Shown here piece by piece: positions 22,401-34,933 of a stretch of DNA of 64,000 bases. Under the pieces are notes generated by a model, which made no database searches, had not been told where the DNA came from, and was given only the letters and a program-made list of their open reading frames with translations. The position numbers were made by a program, and so were the translations under genes. How positions within the stretch are numbered: position 1 is the stretch's first letter; every line of letters starts with the position of its first letter. The stretch is from Fasciolopsis buskii. Taxonomy: Eukaryota > Platyhelminthes > Trematoda > Plagiorchiida > Fasciolidae. The stretch is taken from contig LUCM01004858.1 in assembly GCA_008360955.1 (NCBI GenBank), forward strand, positions 1 to 64,000, written 5' to 3'.

Positions 22401-23720
22401 CCCCCTTCCCAACCATCGTATTGACACAACTCGTCCACCCCATCTTAACTGGCAGCACTTTCCCTTTCTAGTACGCCAACTTGGCTGGGGAAGCATTTTC
22501 CCAGCGACTGACTCACAGACGGCTGCAGATGAATTTTATCGCAATATGGCAAGATGCTTCTCGAAGCTGACCAATACAGTACAAATAAACAGAAAAAGGA
22601 CTTCACAAATTTCCTTCCTGAAAGTGAAATATGCTAAGTTGCAACGGCACTTTTCACTGACACATGACTTTTCCAGGTTTATTCTTTGCACCATATGTCT
22701 GACACTATCACTTGCCTGAGTGAATCTCTTCGGGAAGGAACAAGCTGGTTTGCTGATGCACAAAATTTACCCCACGTTACTTTCAAAACTGTATGAATTA
22801 AGATCCCGTGATCGCAAACCATCAGTGAACTTTCTATTTTTGCCTACTGGTGAGTCTGTGGCATCCTTAAAAGACAGCTGAGAAGTTCAACCAATATTTC
22901 GCCTCTTTCATGGCCCCAGCTGCAGTCAGCGACCCACCCGAACTACAGAATAGGAATGACTCCACCTTATCTGCAGTGTCCCTTGACGTTAGGAATATTG
23001 CACGACATTCAGCCAAATTCGAACAAGGGTCTTACCAAGGCCCTGATATCACCCCTCCATCAGCTATCCTTAGTTGTGGCACTGACCTACCTTTGCCACT
23101 GCTCAACCTCTTCACACATTCAATTAACTGTGGTGTAGTTACGGCACACTGAAAGCCCTCTGTAATGACCCCCAGTTGTCGTTGCATGACCAGTCTAATT
23201 ACCGTCCCATTAATCACAAGCCCTGGTTATGGGGAAATTGGCAAAACGATCCGTCGTGGACCACCTCTTAGCCTCCAAACTCAGCCCCAAACAACACGGA
23301 TATCTCCAATCCAGTTCTTGCTGCACCTGTCAATTTGACTTCGTAAACCTTCTAACCAACCTAGCAAACAGGGGTATGGCATTCGCAGTCATCTACCTCG
23401 ATATATCTAAGGCCTCATCTGCACCTTTTATCCAAAGTCAGCTCCTTTGGCATCATCGATCCCCTTCTATCCTGGCTACCGTCTTACCTAACCCAAAGAT
23501 CACAGGTAGTCTCCGCTGTCGGCATTACCTCTAACCTCAGACCTGCCACCAGTGGCGTCACAAAGGGCAGCGTACTTGGTCCCCTGTTTTTCTTTATGCA
23601 CATTATTAATGCACTAAATTCAATATCTCAAGGCGTCCCTTTCCTGTTTGCTGATGACCTAAAGATAGTTTACCCACCTTAGCCCGATGAAGTTAGTACT
23701 GCAGTTAGAGACATTTGTGC
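22401..23720 (+). pseudogene. LINE reverse transcriptase (broken)
   Basis: The region from endonuclease to RT reads NWQHFPFLVRQLGWG, then YRNMARCFSKLTN, as in CR1 linkers. RT motifs follow: GPDITPPSAIL (family GPDGIPxxLLK, about 23040), LPLPLLNLFTHS, LSPKQHGYLQSSSCCTC (family LSxxQHGFxxxRSCxTC) with FAVIYLDISKA (family VVYLDFSKAFD), SGVTKGSVLGPLFFF (about 23551) and VPFLFADDLKIVYP (about 23635), with FADD intact. The frame is phase 2 near 22910, phase 0 at 23229 and phase 1 at 23551, so at least two indels separate the motifs. A stop follows the FADD block. Confidence 0.9.
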
Positions 23721-24029
23721 CGGTTTGTCTGCCTTAGGCGAATGGTGTGCCTCCTGAATTATAAGTTTCTCTGCCGATAACAGCGAAACACCTTCATATG
23801 GGTGTAATTTACCTAAAGATTCAACTTTGCATCTCAGACCTCCTATTGCATGTAAACCCACAATTCGTAACCCTGGTCTTAAATACCTCTCTAAATGTCC
23901 CCGAGCACATAGTTATTCAGTAGGCTAATGCTAGGATAAAAGTAATTCTGATTTTTAGCACAGTGAAACTATCCGACAGCATCCTCGGCATCTATAAAAT
24001 ACGTTCTGCTACTCCTTTATTATGCCAGT

Positions 24030-24568
24030 TTGATATACTCCAGCATGTCAAATTCGGATAGGATCTCCACTGAAAGCATTCACGTACGCTTCACTAGGCA
24101 AGTGATAGGTTGTTCTACGACTCTGAATTACAAGGAACGCTGTCTAGCCCCCAAGCTTGAGCCACTTTGGCTACGACGACTGAAAATTAACCTGGCTTTT
24201 CTGCATAATTTGGTGAATGGGCGCTCCTTCTCCACCGACCCACATATATTGTCCTCTGCCAGCCCCTATCCTCTCCGTCATAGGTTAATAACCATCCATA
24301 CGGAAATTGCCAAATCCTCTTTAACATCGCATTTCTTTTTATTGTTTATGTCAAGCTTTGGAACAAACTTCCCATGAGCACTCGGTGCATACAAAACAAA
24401 TCCAGTTTTAAGGCTGCCTTAAACACTTTTTTAAGTGTCACCCAGGTCCTTCAACCCCTATCTCGGAAGAACGTTCCTTTGAGTCAGTCATCTATTTCTA
24501 AATACACACCCCACCCCCTGATTTCCATAACACTGCATCTGAGGGCTTTAGAGAACATAGTGTACTAG
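24030..24568 (+). pseudogene. LINE ORF2 C-terminal domain
   Basis: The ORF 24030-24377 reads FTRQVIGCSTTLNYKERC, then LEPLWLRRLKINLAFLHNLV. This matches the C-terminal block of CR1 ORF2 (Y-x-x-RL-x-x-L-x-L-x-x-L-x-x-RR then a hydrophobic helix). The overlapping ORF 24374-24568 continues with SSFKAALNTFLSVTQ, equivalent to the SVxxFKxxLxxFL end of such proteins. The two are in different frames, so one indel lies near 24375. This marks the probable 3' end of the coding region of the element. Confidence 0.75.
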
Positions 24569-24664
24569 CCTAATACGGCCAACACCGAAGATCAACCCTC
24601 GCTGATCGCTGGCTAAATGGAGCAGTTGGAACCATTTTGAGAGGGACCTACCCCTGGCCCACCA

Positions 24665-25000
24665 TTAGGCCCAAAGTCTCCGAACTGGCAGATGGGCAAA
24701 TATTATGGATATGTCTCCCGTTTTCTTATCCACGCCCATACTTGTCGGTACCACCCTGCCCACCTTGCTACGCAAATTCTTTAATAATAACCAACCACAG
24801 GTGGAACATTTCATTTTGAAATATTGTTCCTTGTTGAAGTCACCACCCCAACATTTGAGTCTCCTATCGTCGTCTAACATCTTCAAAAAACCAAGTCGAG
24901 AAACCGCTGATTGTTCAAACCCTTAGTCGTATTTACAACCCTTATCTCTCAGAGACTTGGGCGTACAAAGTTTGTTTGCGATTCCAAAATTTACTACAAT
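24665..25000 (-). mobile_element. LINE AP-endonuclease relic, opposite strand
   Basis: The minus-strand ORF 24886-24665 contains KCWGGDFNKEQYF (GDFN motif of CR1-type endonucleases). About 30 residues later comes VVPTSMGVDKKTGDISIIFA, equivalent to the VxxPTRGxxxxDIxLVF block that precedes the SDH motif. The spacing of the two blocks is as in the family. Upstream on the same strand (to about 25000) the sequence is compatible with more endonuclease but degenerate. The 3' continuation (RT) would lie where the plus-strand LINE now sits, so the copy is truncated at or near 24.6 kb. Confidence 0.5.
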
Positions 25001-27424
25001 AAAGTTTCCACAAATTGGGCCTCAGCCAACAACACTAGATAACATTAAGTTCCGTAATAGCAGAGGGATGCCGGATTCTATGGCAGCTATAACCGCGATT
25101 AATCCTCCTAATATCGGTTTCCCCACTCCTAGTTCTTTTCCCTATGGATTTTTCTGTCCCTTATTTGCTCTACCAATCCTGTCTTCATGCTGGGTATTAC
25201 CGGAACTAGTTTCTCTCATCGCAGACATTTCGTCAGGGAACACATTCAAGGTTCCCTTTACTCTTCTTGCCCACCCATTTTCCCCCCAGTAACCTGCTAA
25301 CTGAAAACAGGTAGACTCCTTTCTCTTAAGTAAGCATCCTAGTTTCTTTTTCTAATGTGTCCGCGTCACACAGATGATCTGATTGGTTTACGCAACACAA
25401 AAGTCCACATTAGTAAGTTTCAAGCAGAACTCCTTAATGAAAGTAAGGCATGGTGTTGACGATAACGCAGCCATACGTACAGGTCTGTGTTTCAGGGCAT
25501 AGACCACCATCTTCCGTGTGCTTGCTTATTCCCACTTTTGGTTTCTTTAGTCCGTGCGAAAACCCAAATGACTGCCACAGGTTTGCTTCGACATCTCCAA
25601 CAGCGGGGAAAGCAGACCACACCCAGCAGTTGCGAAGAAAAAGCAGCGCAGAAAATTTAGGTCCCGCGGAGGAACTATGAAAAGTATTTATATGGGCTCA
25701 ACAATTACTCTGTTAGGAAAAAAGAAAAAGTTTCTACTGGATCAGTTTGAGCCCAGCAACCAAAGCATATTTAGGCTGCGAAGAAATGGGCCACTTTCTA
25801 CAATGGATATGTGTGCCATCAGCCCAGACATGACCCTGCGAAAGGGAAAAATCCACACCGCCCTTGTTCGGTGGATAACAATCTGGCTGCTTTGTTGGAT
25901 GGTCTGGGGAGGTAGCGCATCGGACTAACCTCTTATGTTTCATCACCCACCTCTCTGTTTTTCAACATGCCCCTCCCAACCGCGCACCTGGTATGTATGC
26001 TGACGTCTATAAAACTGCCGTCGTTCTTTTTCATTAATTATTCATGAACGCCTACTGAAACTACTATGTGGTCCTGTCGAAACATAAGTTACTGAGCAGA
26101 ATGTTCTCATGCTTCTCCTTCCTTTCCTCTGTACGATTTCCCGTGGCAAGTTCTGCCCTAGCACCCAGCCCGCGCTGCCATCCGCGACCCACTCATTTAT
26201 GACCTGTCTTGGCAACTGGAAGTAGTAAACATCGGCGGTACTTCACATGCTCAGTAAAAACCAATTCCTCGTGTGCGCCAGGCCCGTATACCAGATGAAT
26301 TTCACAAACAGAATAAGAAGTGCCCTTTTTCCTAACTATTGCGCTAGCCATTCACTGTAACCTGCGTCTGCGAAGATGTCAGAAAATGAAAGAGGAACGC
26401 GCTACAAATAAGGACCATGCAGCCCAGGACTGAGTCATACACCCTATATGGAGAAGGCAGACGGTGTTCGTTGCACACGTCCCGTCAACGGAAAATTATC
26501 CTTTGCTTATTTCAAGACAGTCGTCTGGTCCCTGTAATCTTCGTAAGAAACTGACTGTTTTTGTTGTTTCCATTTTTTGTTTACTTACCTTAACACCAGC
26601 TAGAACAAATTCCGGACTGACATCGCCCTCTCCGGCTCTTCTGTAGGTTTGCCAGTGACCATAGATGCAACGCAAGCTGTCGCCAAAAGCTCCCCTCCAT
26701 CCTATGCGCTGGTTGCCTATCCCGTTATGACTGGCTAAAAAGACTATCACTACTGAAATGCCCCAACCTCCAGACCTCCACCGCCACAAAACACCACAAT
26801 CTCCTCCATCGCTTCCCGGCAAAATTTTGCGCCCGCGATAAGCAACTTGGATGCATTTAAACGAGGATTAACTTGTGGTGCGCGACTCATAGTCAGCCCC
26901 AGAAGGTTTTGGCGAAGGATTTTCTATCGTGTTTAGCTTATGACATTACAGGTTACGTCCATGATAGCACAAACACACTGTATCGTCACGACTAAATTTT
27001 TTTCTCCGTGTGTAAACTGCTCCATCTTTGTGTAAATTTGATCCTGCCTTGCGCATGATACTCGAATTTCGAGAAATATACCCGTTATTATCGATATACA
27101 GGCAGAAATACCTCAAATGTTCGATCGCAAAGAGCGAAATTGTAAGTCAACGCCACTGCACAAAATAACGTAGTCACTTCAAGCGAGTGGCAGCAAAGTT
27201 AGTTGTGCGCTGAGTAAGAATAAACAGACCCTAAATGAAGTAAAAACCTATAAGATCGAGCATCAACGTCGCTTTTGCGTTAGTAATCTCATGACACAAG
27301 GTAGAAAGTTTATTTATCAGAGTTTCCTCGGTTTTACATTGAAATCCTCAATGAAGCTCTGAAGATACTGTCCTAATTATGGCTTCCATTCCGTGTGATA
27401 AAGTTGGTCTGTCCGTGTCATTAA
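25001..27424. other. No gene recognised
   Basis: Short ORFs of 60-111 codons occur on both strands without motifs. A plus frame at about 26650-26830 has YDWLKRLSLLKCPNLQ, loosely like a CR1 C-terminal block, but without the RR-GDL core, so I do not call it. The stretch 26496-26822 is open on the minus strand (108 codons), glycine/tryptophan-rich, and looks like an antisense artefact. Confidence 0.4.
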
Positions 27425-28130
27425 TTGCTTTCCCAGGGTGCTCTGGCAACACCAACTTGCTTTACCCAAATGATAATGAACTATCCCGCACGATCAAGAC
27501 CGCCTTTGCAAACGGCCCTTGACTCGCTGTTGTACAAAATCAAGCTACGAGACACAACCGTATGGTCACTCCCATCGGTCATTGGTTTCTGTACAACCGC
27601 ACTCCTTAAGTACCGCCTACTATCTTACCTACTAAGCCGGTACTAATTGCCCCGGTTACCCATAAAACTCACTTCTGTCCCACTAATATTCTTCACTTAT
27701 ACCAGTGACTTGCCTTGTTTCATCTTAGGCGGCATAGAGTGTTCGCTGATGAAGTAAGCCTCTGGGAGAAAGGGTGTAGCAGGGCGCAGTTACTGGTAGA
27801 TTAAACTGACGGCAGTTTTCTGATTGTAATTTGCCGGTAAACGATAATGACTGTCTAAGCCTGCCATTCGGCATTGCTCAGGAACAGCTTTTCCGTTTAG
27901 GGGTGGCAACTAGAATACGAAAGGATAACTGAAAGCTGAATGTGACAAATTACCTTTTTTCAAGGTCAGGGGGAAGCCAATGAAACCTCTTATGGCATAC
28001 ATTGGCTGATAGGCTAAAGCTCTCCGTTATTTAAAATCAAGTGTTTCGTTGCAATTGCAGAAGTTCAACTCGGCCACAGCTAGATAGTATACCTCATAAA
28101 CTGCGCGGGGTGTAGTTTCTACTAACGAGT
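27425..28130 (+). mobile_element. CR1-like LINE reverse-transcriptase relic
   Basis: In the first frame SLLYKIKLRD (family LLxKLxxxGI, about 27513) precedes VPLIFFTYTSDLPCFI (family GPLLFLxYINDLP, about 27679). Eleven residues on, after one indel, FADEVSLWEKGCSRAQLLVD (27742) matches FADDVKLWxxIxSxxDxxxLQxD. The third residue of the box is intact (D) but the second Asp is Glu. Then NDNDCLSLPFG and FRLGVATRI match the NxxKCxxLxFG-LNG segment. From about 28017 the frame ALRYLKSSVSLQLQ resembles ALxxIxxSF of the post-RT region. Stops and indels are frequent, so this is a dead and probably 5'-truncated copy. Confidence 0.65.
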
Positions 28131-31100
28131 GAGCTAAAAGAGCATTCGGTGGTTTGCGGGTCGAAAAGCACACCTCATAAAAGCGGACTCCCTGCTATCC
28201 ACAAACGCGAAGAAACAAAGGCGACAAACATTTTGTGTTTATTCATTTTATATCCACCTGTGCGAACCAATTCTTCAAGCGCTCGAATCTTTAGACATTA
28301 CCATTACGTAATGAAAAGCTCCTCCAATTTTGTCCCCGGGCATTTCCTAAATAGCACTCCTCTGCTGGGGTTTTCTTGGCCGAGACAATCTTCGAGGAAA
28401 TCTTGAAGACAGCATACATGAACTTTTGGTGGTACTTAGGTTATCTTCGGTTCTAGTAGCACACTCCCATTAGCAGCGTGCTTTGAACCATACTAAGATT
28501 GTGGTATTATGCCTTTGTTCTGCGCGTTACCCTCCAAACACGCTAAACGTTTGCCTTCGAGCCTTGTAAACACTGGGAAATGCGTTTATTTCACTGCGCT
28601 CAACGAGACAAAAGCGAGAAAGAGATCTCATCAAGGCTCTTGCGTTTGAAGCGCCACACAAGTTTTTCTTACTTCCTTTGTCCTGTGCTTTCACACAAAT
28701 GAGAGCAACATTACTTGAATTCTAACTTCCACGAACGCTGATAAGCTAGCCTGGGTGTCCTCCTGTCTTCTTATTTTGGCTGGACGGAGTCACAAATTGG
28801 ACGTATTTAGATGACAGAGGCCCCAATGTGCGGAGCCCAAAACCTAAATAATACTGAGAGACCCTTATTTCATGTCTAAACGCACTTTCGCCGGATGAGC
28901 GGAAAACTTTCCCTACAACATGGACAAACCAGGGGATTTTTTAGAGGGTGCTTAAACATGAACTTAAAACAAGGCGCGGAACACTTCTTTAGGCGTCGTC
29001 TGATGCTTTTTTGAAACAACCCACGACAGGAAGCTGTCTTGCAACACAGCAAATAAATTATTATTTTCATGGTGGATGAGATTTTATGTTCAGTAATTAT
29101 CACAGCGATGCAGCGCAAATCTCGATCCCTCGTTAACTCCTGCGTAATTCTTAGGCCCCTATCCTCCAGCCCCTTCCGGCGCTCCGGATTTTGAGTTATG
29201 CATCATGCTAGAGAAGAACATTTGAAATTTGCTCGCATATGCGCTCAGTTTACTACTTTTGCTCAAAGAAATACAGAAAAGTTGAAATTAAACATATCAG
29301 CAAGCCTATTGGCATTACATTAAACCAGATGTTTTACCTGTTTTTACTCTCCTTGCAGCGTGGACGATGCGGCTGTGCTTGCACATAACGCGTTGTTCGT
29401 CCAGTGACAGCTTCTACTGAAAGTCAGAAGAATGCCTTGCGCCAACCTTGCTGTAGAAATTGCGTCATCTAGGCCGAACATGCGAGTAATCTGAGGTCAC
29501 ACGGAGTTGCGACCTCCGGCCCCGTCCCCACGGGTTGAAGTCTCAGAACATCCCTTCCTTCGCTAATGTTTACATGCAGAACGTAATTCAGTTTGCCCTA
29601 ATGAGGCAAGAAAGAATGCAGTCAGAGGACAATCAGTGGTGACCATAAAGTGGGCGCTCAAGTCGACTGAATCTCCCATTTATGCCAGTGAATTTTATCG
29701 TTCACAATTACAATATTCCTTGCCTTTAAATAAATTAGTGCCTTTTTCACAATCAGAACACACCCATTTAACATTTTGCTTGATGCCACTGTGCCACCGT
29801 CAACCAATCGCCCTAATTAGCCACTGGTAACTCATAAAAACTAATCTAGTCCGCACGGATAACCTTGGTTATTTTTAATATCCTATGTATTTATACGCTC
29901 CCTCCGTCTATCGGCACCTTGAACACGTAAACTGTTCATGCTTGGGCCACTAATGATATACTTGTATGCACTTATCGGCCTTCAGAAAATCGGGAAAAAT
30001 AATGTTCCAAGATTCCACGTTGATTGATCGAGCTCAGGCGAGGACGCAAAAGAGGCCGATCGTTATTAGTAGCACAAAAATATATTTGTGAACTACACAC
30101 AAGCAGACGTGGGTTTAGTGTCATTCTGTCAGTTTTTGCAGGCTTCTTCATTTTCATCTGAAAATATGAAAAAATGTTTAGTGTACGCTGATAGGATGCT
30201 CCAATAAATTAAATTCACAACGACTACCTGTTCAAATTTGACAATCAACAGCAAGCATGCTGAAGAAGAATAATAAATCATTATTAAAGACCGAATGAAG
30301 TCGTTCACTCAGTTGACAGAACACGTGCATTCCTTGTAGAATTCAATATAGTGAGGTCAAACTTACTGTTGCATATTGCCATAACAAATGAAGTAAATGT
30401 CTACTTAGCCGAGATGTACATTAGCCATGGAAATGCCCAATAAAGCTTATAACATGAATATGTACATTTGTACATTTGGCTGCATCTACCGAAAACGTAC
30501 ACAGATATTGATGTATGTGCGCATGGTTCTTAATATGTCTTTTTCAAAATCCACTCTAGTAGAGGGTTGAAAAAGGTTTAAGAGCAATCATATTCAGCTC
30601 AAGTGATGTATTTGTGTGTACATTTTAGTACATGAACAACTAGCTCCAAGTAAAAATGTTCAAGTTACGCTCGCATGTTATTTGAGCAGTATGTGCATTG
30701 GTAATACAGTTTGTATTCCTACGTGTCCTGGTAGAAGGCTGAAGTTTACAGTAAACAAAGGGATGTACATATAAAACTGCACAAATCATTTTTGAATAAA
30801 ATTGAATGGTCATGTATATGCATACTGATAAAGATGTATTAGAGCGAGTGCGCAAATGTATACGCAGTCACAAATAATTTTACCTGCTGTACTCCAGGTA
30901 ACTCACTTAGTCTTTATTCTTGTTGGTCACTGAACAACTCACCCGTGTAATCGGGCATAAGTAAACGACGAATTATCCAGGTAAGCTTAGTTTATGCCTG
31001 TGGAGTTCAGCCGTTCTGTATATATTTGGTTTAATGTGTTCCGTTGTGCAACGGCAAATTCTGCTTGCAGACATCCTTCGAAAACAAATACACGACGAAT

Positions 31101-34100
31101 AGCGAAGTACTGTTATTTTTCGCCAGTTTGCTCGTGAAAAGCGATATCTTCCCACTGACAACCCGCGAATTCTCGGTTCTTTCATGGTGGCTTGCTTAGT
31201 TGCCGCCGCTATTGCACGAAAACCTTAGCTCATGCAAGGAGTCATTTTATATTAGTCATTTACTAAATTTTGCAGGTACCCCCTTTAAGATTTGATGACG
31301 GTAGTTCGTACTGATGTAGGGTAACAATGTGAAGACCAAAGAACGTTGTCCGCATCATTTCAAATTATTTAGTTTTCCAGTACAGCATGACAGCTTCCTC
31401 TATTGCTTTATTTTAAAGTATGTTAACATTTGTCTATGTAAGTTCCTCTACCGCTTAAAGTAATTTTTACCGTTGCGAGAAAACGTGCTTGTCAGTTTTG
31501 CTGACATTTGCTCGCTTCTTCTGTCTCCCTTGGAATACCCACAGGTGGGACGGGCTTAAATGTTTCTTATTTCTTTTGAGGCATGCGACTTAGTGTAATA
31601 ACTGTTGAACGGGACCCATAAACCCACTCGTATTCTGAAACAAAAATGGGCTAGGAAATGGTTGCTCGCCGTGGCCACTTTGGACTGAGCAAAATAAATC
31701 TAGGGGACAGCTTGCGCATTCTCGGTCGGACTGCGATTGCGGCGTTTGTAGGAGGTGCTTACCGCATTATTGACTCGACTGTACCGCCCACGACATATTT
31801 ACTGATTCGGTGGTGGTGATGTGTTAGCAGCGATGTTCAGTGCATTTCTTTTGCGGGGTGCATGTTCCTTCTAACTAGTATCCAAGACTATAAAAGGAAA
31901 TTTGCTAAATCAGAAAATGACGTGAAAGATATTGATCATTGTTTTATTTTGCTAAACAGACATATGAAACCTGTATCATCTGATGGTGGTAAACTGCCAT
32001 CTGGAACATTTAGCAAAAATTGCAGGAACAGTCTTAATGGTCTGCACAATATGATCTGTTACACAAGGTCCTACCAACGAGCTTCGGGATCCCCAACTCA
32101 TATCTGGCAGAGCTCTGTGGTAGTGACGTAATCGTTTTCACCGTGTTCTACATTTCGTTGATGGAATACAAACCAACCTGTCTTGGATTCCTTCTTCTAT
32201 CCAAGAATGGTGCAATAAGGCCACTGTGTTGCCAACAGAAAATTCAACAAAAACGGACATCTACGGTAATTAGAGTGTAGGACAAAAGAATAAACGTCGT
32301 GGAACAATGAAAAAACGATCAGGAAACACACTGTTTTATATACTCATTGCGCTATTTGTGCTAACTGTGCATTAAAGAAACGGATGCACGAATTCTTCCA
32401 TGTGACAGCAACATTTGTTTGCTCTGTGCAATCCAGCAAAGTGATGCCAACAACGGCGCACAATTCACACCACAAAAGAATGTTAACGCTGACGCACTGA
32501 ATTTGGAGTCTCCCTATATGATCACATTATTAGCCAGTTGACAGTTGCACATTATAACACCGAAGGACGGTGGTCTAGCGAGTTAAAATAATCCGGGTAT
32601 CTTGTACAGTGACGCTACCCCTAAAATCCACGAGCTGAGTGCGTGACAGTTGTATGAAAGTGTCATCAAGCATGTGCGGCATAACGTATACAGTGGCTTT
32701 TGATATGCGTTGTTTTATCCGGAGCATTACCTATTGTGCGATCATGCCTTTCGAAGCCACAGCTCCAAGAGAGACTTGCATTAACGGTTTAAAAGAGATT
32801 TTTCCAAGACGTCCGCAGGTGGACCTAACGATGAACAATGAATGAAATTCCTCTGAATGCCCTTTCAAAGTCCAAAAGGTACATACTCTCTACCAAGAGC
32901 TTCTCTTATTGACGATAGTCACGATGTACTGAGTACCACTGTCGGGTTTCCTCGGGTCGTCGTGCTTTGTTATCTTTAAACCTCGCAGTAGAGCACTGAC
33001 TCTTGAAGTTGTTCATGCACCAAACGTCAGCGCACAGTTCATAGCTAAGATCATTCGATGATCTCCGATCTGAGTCAGCTGGTTACAAATAAATGAGTGG
33101 TAATTTTCCTCTGGAATAAACAGTCTCCTTTCTGATATCTGGTGCCTTCGTTTTCAGAGTAATCAAGGGCTTCTTCCAAAACACCAGCCTCTGGATGTAA
33201 GAATGACTTATTCCTGACTCTGACAACCATTTCCTCCATGACAGATATAAGCAATTATTTGGTGCCGATAGTGATACAGGTGAAAGAATTTTACAAAGGC
33301 GATTTCTTTTCCTTATGGACGTTTTCTCAAGTCGGTCGATCATCGAAACCCACGATGTATTCCCTCAATCGAATAAATTGTTATGTGAATCCTATGGCCT
33401 AAGCAATACAAAATAAAATGATAGCCACACAACACCAACTAAAAGGAAAAGCCAAAACTCACTGGAATCCAATTATGCGAACATCATCCGAGCGAACACT
33501 CAAAAACCGCCACGGCAGCAGCCAATAAACAATCTTCCACGGTCATTGCAACAAAATAACTTGAGTAAATGAAAACAAACGGGGTGGCGACTGTAGTAAA
33601 ATAGCACAATTTGACAAAAAAGATAAGAAGATTGTGAGACGCCTATAAATCACGACAGCGTAGGAACTGGACCAGCGCCCAAAATCAACAGTGCAACGGT
33701 TATTCATATTATGGCGGTTGGCGATCCTGTAAGTGTACTCGTTATTCATTTCAGTTATTTTGGAGTTCTGTGGTTTTGGCAGCCTGACCGAAGCCCATCA
33801 GATCTGCCAGTATATTAAAAATGCACACTCAAGAGTTTCCCTGTGCTGCTTGGGGGATACGCTGAGCGACGCCCTAGTCCAATGCAGTGCGTGAAGAGAT
33901 CAACATGTTTGCATATATCTACTGACATTGGAATTACAAACCAAGTTCTCGATAAACCCATGAAGAACCCAAAACACGGTTGGTCGGGCGAACGGTTGAC
34001 TGAGGCAATTTTGTGTGGACGGCGCCAGCTACTGGAACGACTGACTTCGATTCTCTCTATTACAGAAATTATAGACATGGGGAGTCTTAAAAGTGATAAA

Positions 34101-34840
34101 CTGAACAGCGCATTTGGCTATGGCCCTCCATCCGAGAAAATGATTTGAACCGATCTGAACTGGAGGACCTTTAAGGTCACCTGATGATTATAGGCGGAAA
34201 ATCGAAACACTTTTCCGCAGAATGCAGGCTGTCAACCGCCATATTGATATTGCCGCATACTTATTCAGTTGCCTGGTATCATTCCCGTCGGGAATACACT
34301 ACTCAAAACACTGTTAAATACGGGGAGGTTTTCTAGTTTGATATATTAACCTCTTTTTTTACTGGTTGGCGGGCGAAATTTATATATGCCCGGTATTATA
34401 ATACCCTTGCAGTTGGACCTACGTTCACATAACTAGAAGCAAAAAGTTTTCCATAGTGTATTACTGAATTATTTTGAATAGTATCATTATTTCCTTTGTG
34501 GATTTTAAAATTGTTTCTTTGCATAACTCCATGCACAACATCGGCCTCAAGTCATCCCACACCATGACAAATTGCTCCGTTAATCATCCCGTTTGAAGAC
34601 AAAAGGTCTTCATATCTTTCTTGTAACATTTCATTGATACCCGTTTTGGGATTACTTTTCGTCTCCAACGAGGATAATTTTTGTACTAAGCGGGAGCTAC
34701 CTCCAGAAAATATAGCAAAATATTTTGCTGTTTGCATGCTTTATACATTTTTGTCAAAGCCGTTGTCAAACTGCTCTAGGTTATTGCATAGCGGTAAGAT
34801 TGCGCTTGCTATTGAAAGCGTAGTGCAGCTAACTTTAATG

Positions 34841-34842
<2 letters not shown>
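28131..34842. other. Gene-poor stretch, nothing recognised
   Basis: No ORF exceeds about 101 codons, and none shows a domain, a signal peptide or exon borders I would defend. Between about 30400 and 30850 there are several GTACATxT/AATGTAC-like short words, a mild local redundancy but no ordered tandem array. The ORF pair at 33815-34148 on opposite strands is mutual shadow. Composition drifts to AT-richer than the first 25 kb. Confidence 0.45.

Positions 34843-34931
<89 letters not shown>
34843..34931. repeat. (TA)n microsatellite, about 89 bp, two interruptions
   Basis: A run of alternating TA is broken twice by an extra A (AAT, about 34889 and 34898). It is followed after a short spacer by more TATATG-type sequence. 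The run accounts for the Tyr/Ile tail of the 100-codon plus ORF ending at 34936, which is therefore not a real protein. Long TA runs are common in flatworm intergenic DNA. Confidence 0.95.

Positions 34932-34933
<2 letters not shown>

Larger units (their letters stand above)
19990..24570 (+). mobile_element. Near full-length CR1-like LINE (two ORFs, decayed)
   Basis: This about 4.6-kb element holds, in order, an ORF1-like region, a proline/serine-rich spacer, an AP endonuclease, a reverse transcriptase and a C-terminal domain, all on the plus strand. That order and the motif wording are those of CR1-clade non-LTR retrotransposons, which copy their RNA at the nicked target. The endonuclease is still a single open frame. 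The RT region needs at least three frame changes and has several stops, so the element cannot move on its own. No poly(A) tail or 3' microsatellite is obvious near 24570, and target-site duplications were not found by eye. A minus-strand LINE relic begins just beyond its 3' end. Confidence 0.85.

Noticed and set aside
26650..26830. CR1 C-terminal-like YDWLKRLSLLKCPNLQ
   Set aside because: The diagnostic RR-x-RGDL core and all upstream RT motifs are missing.
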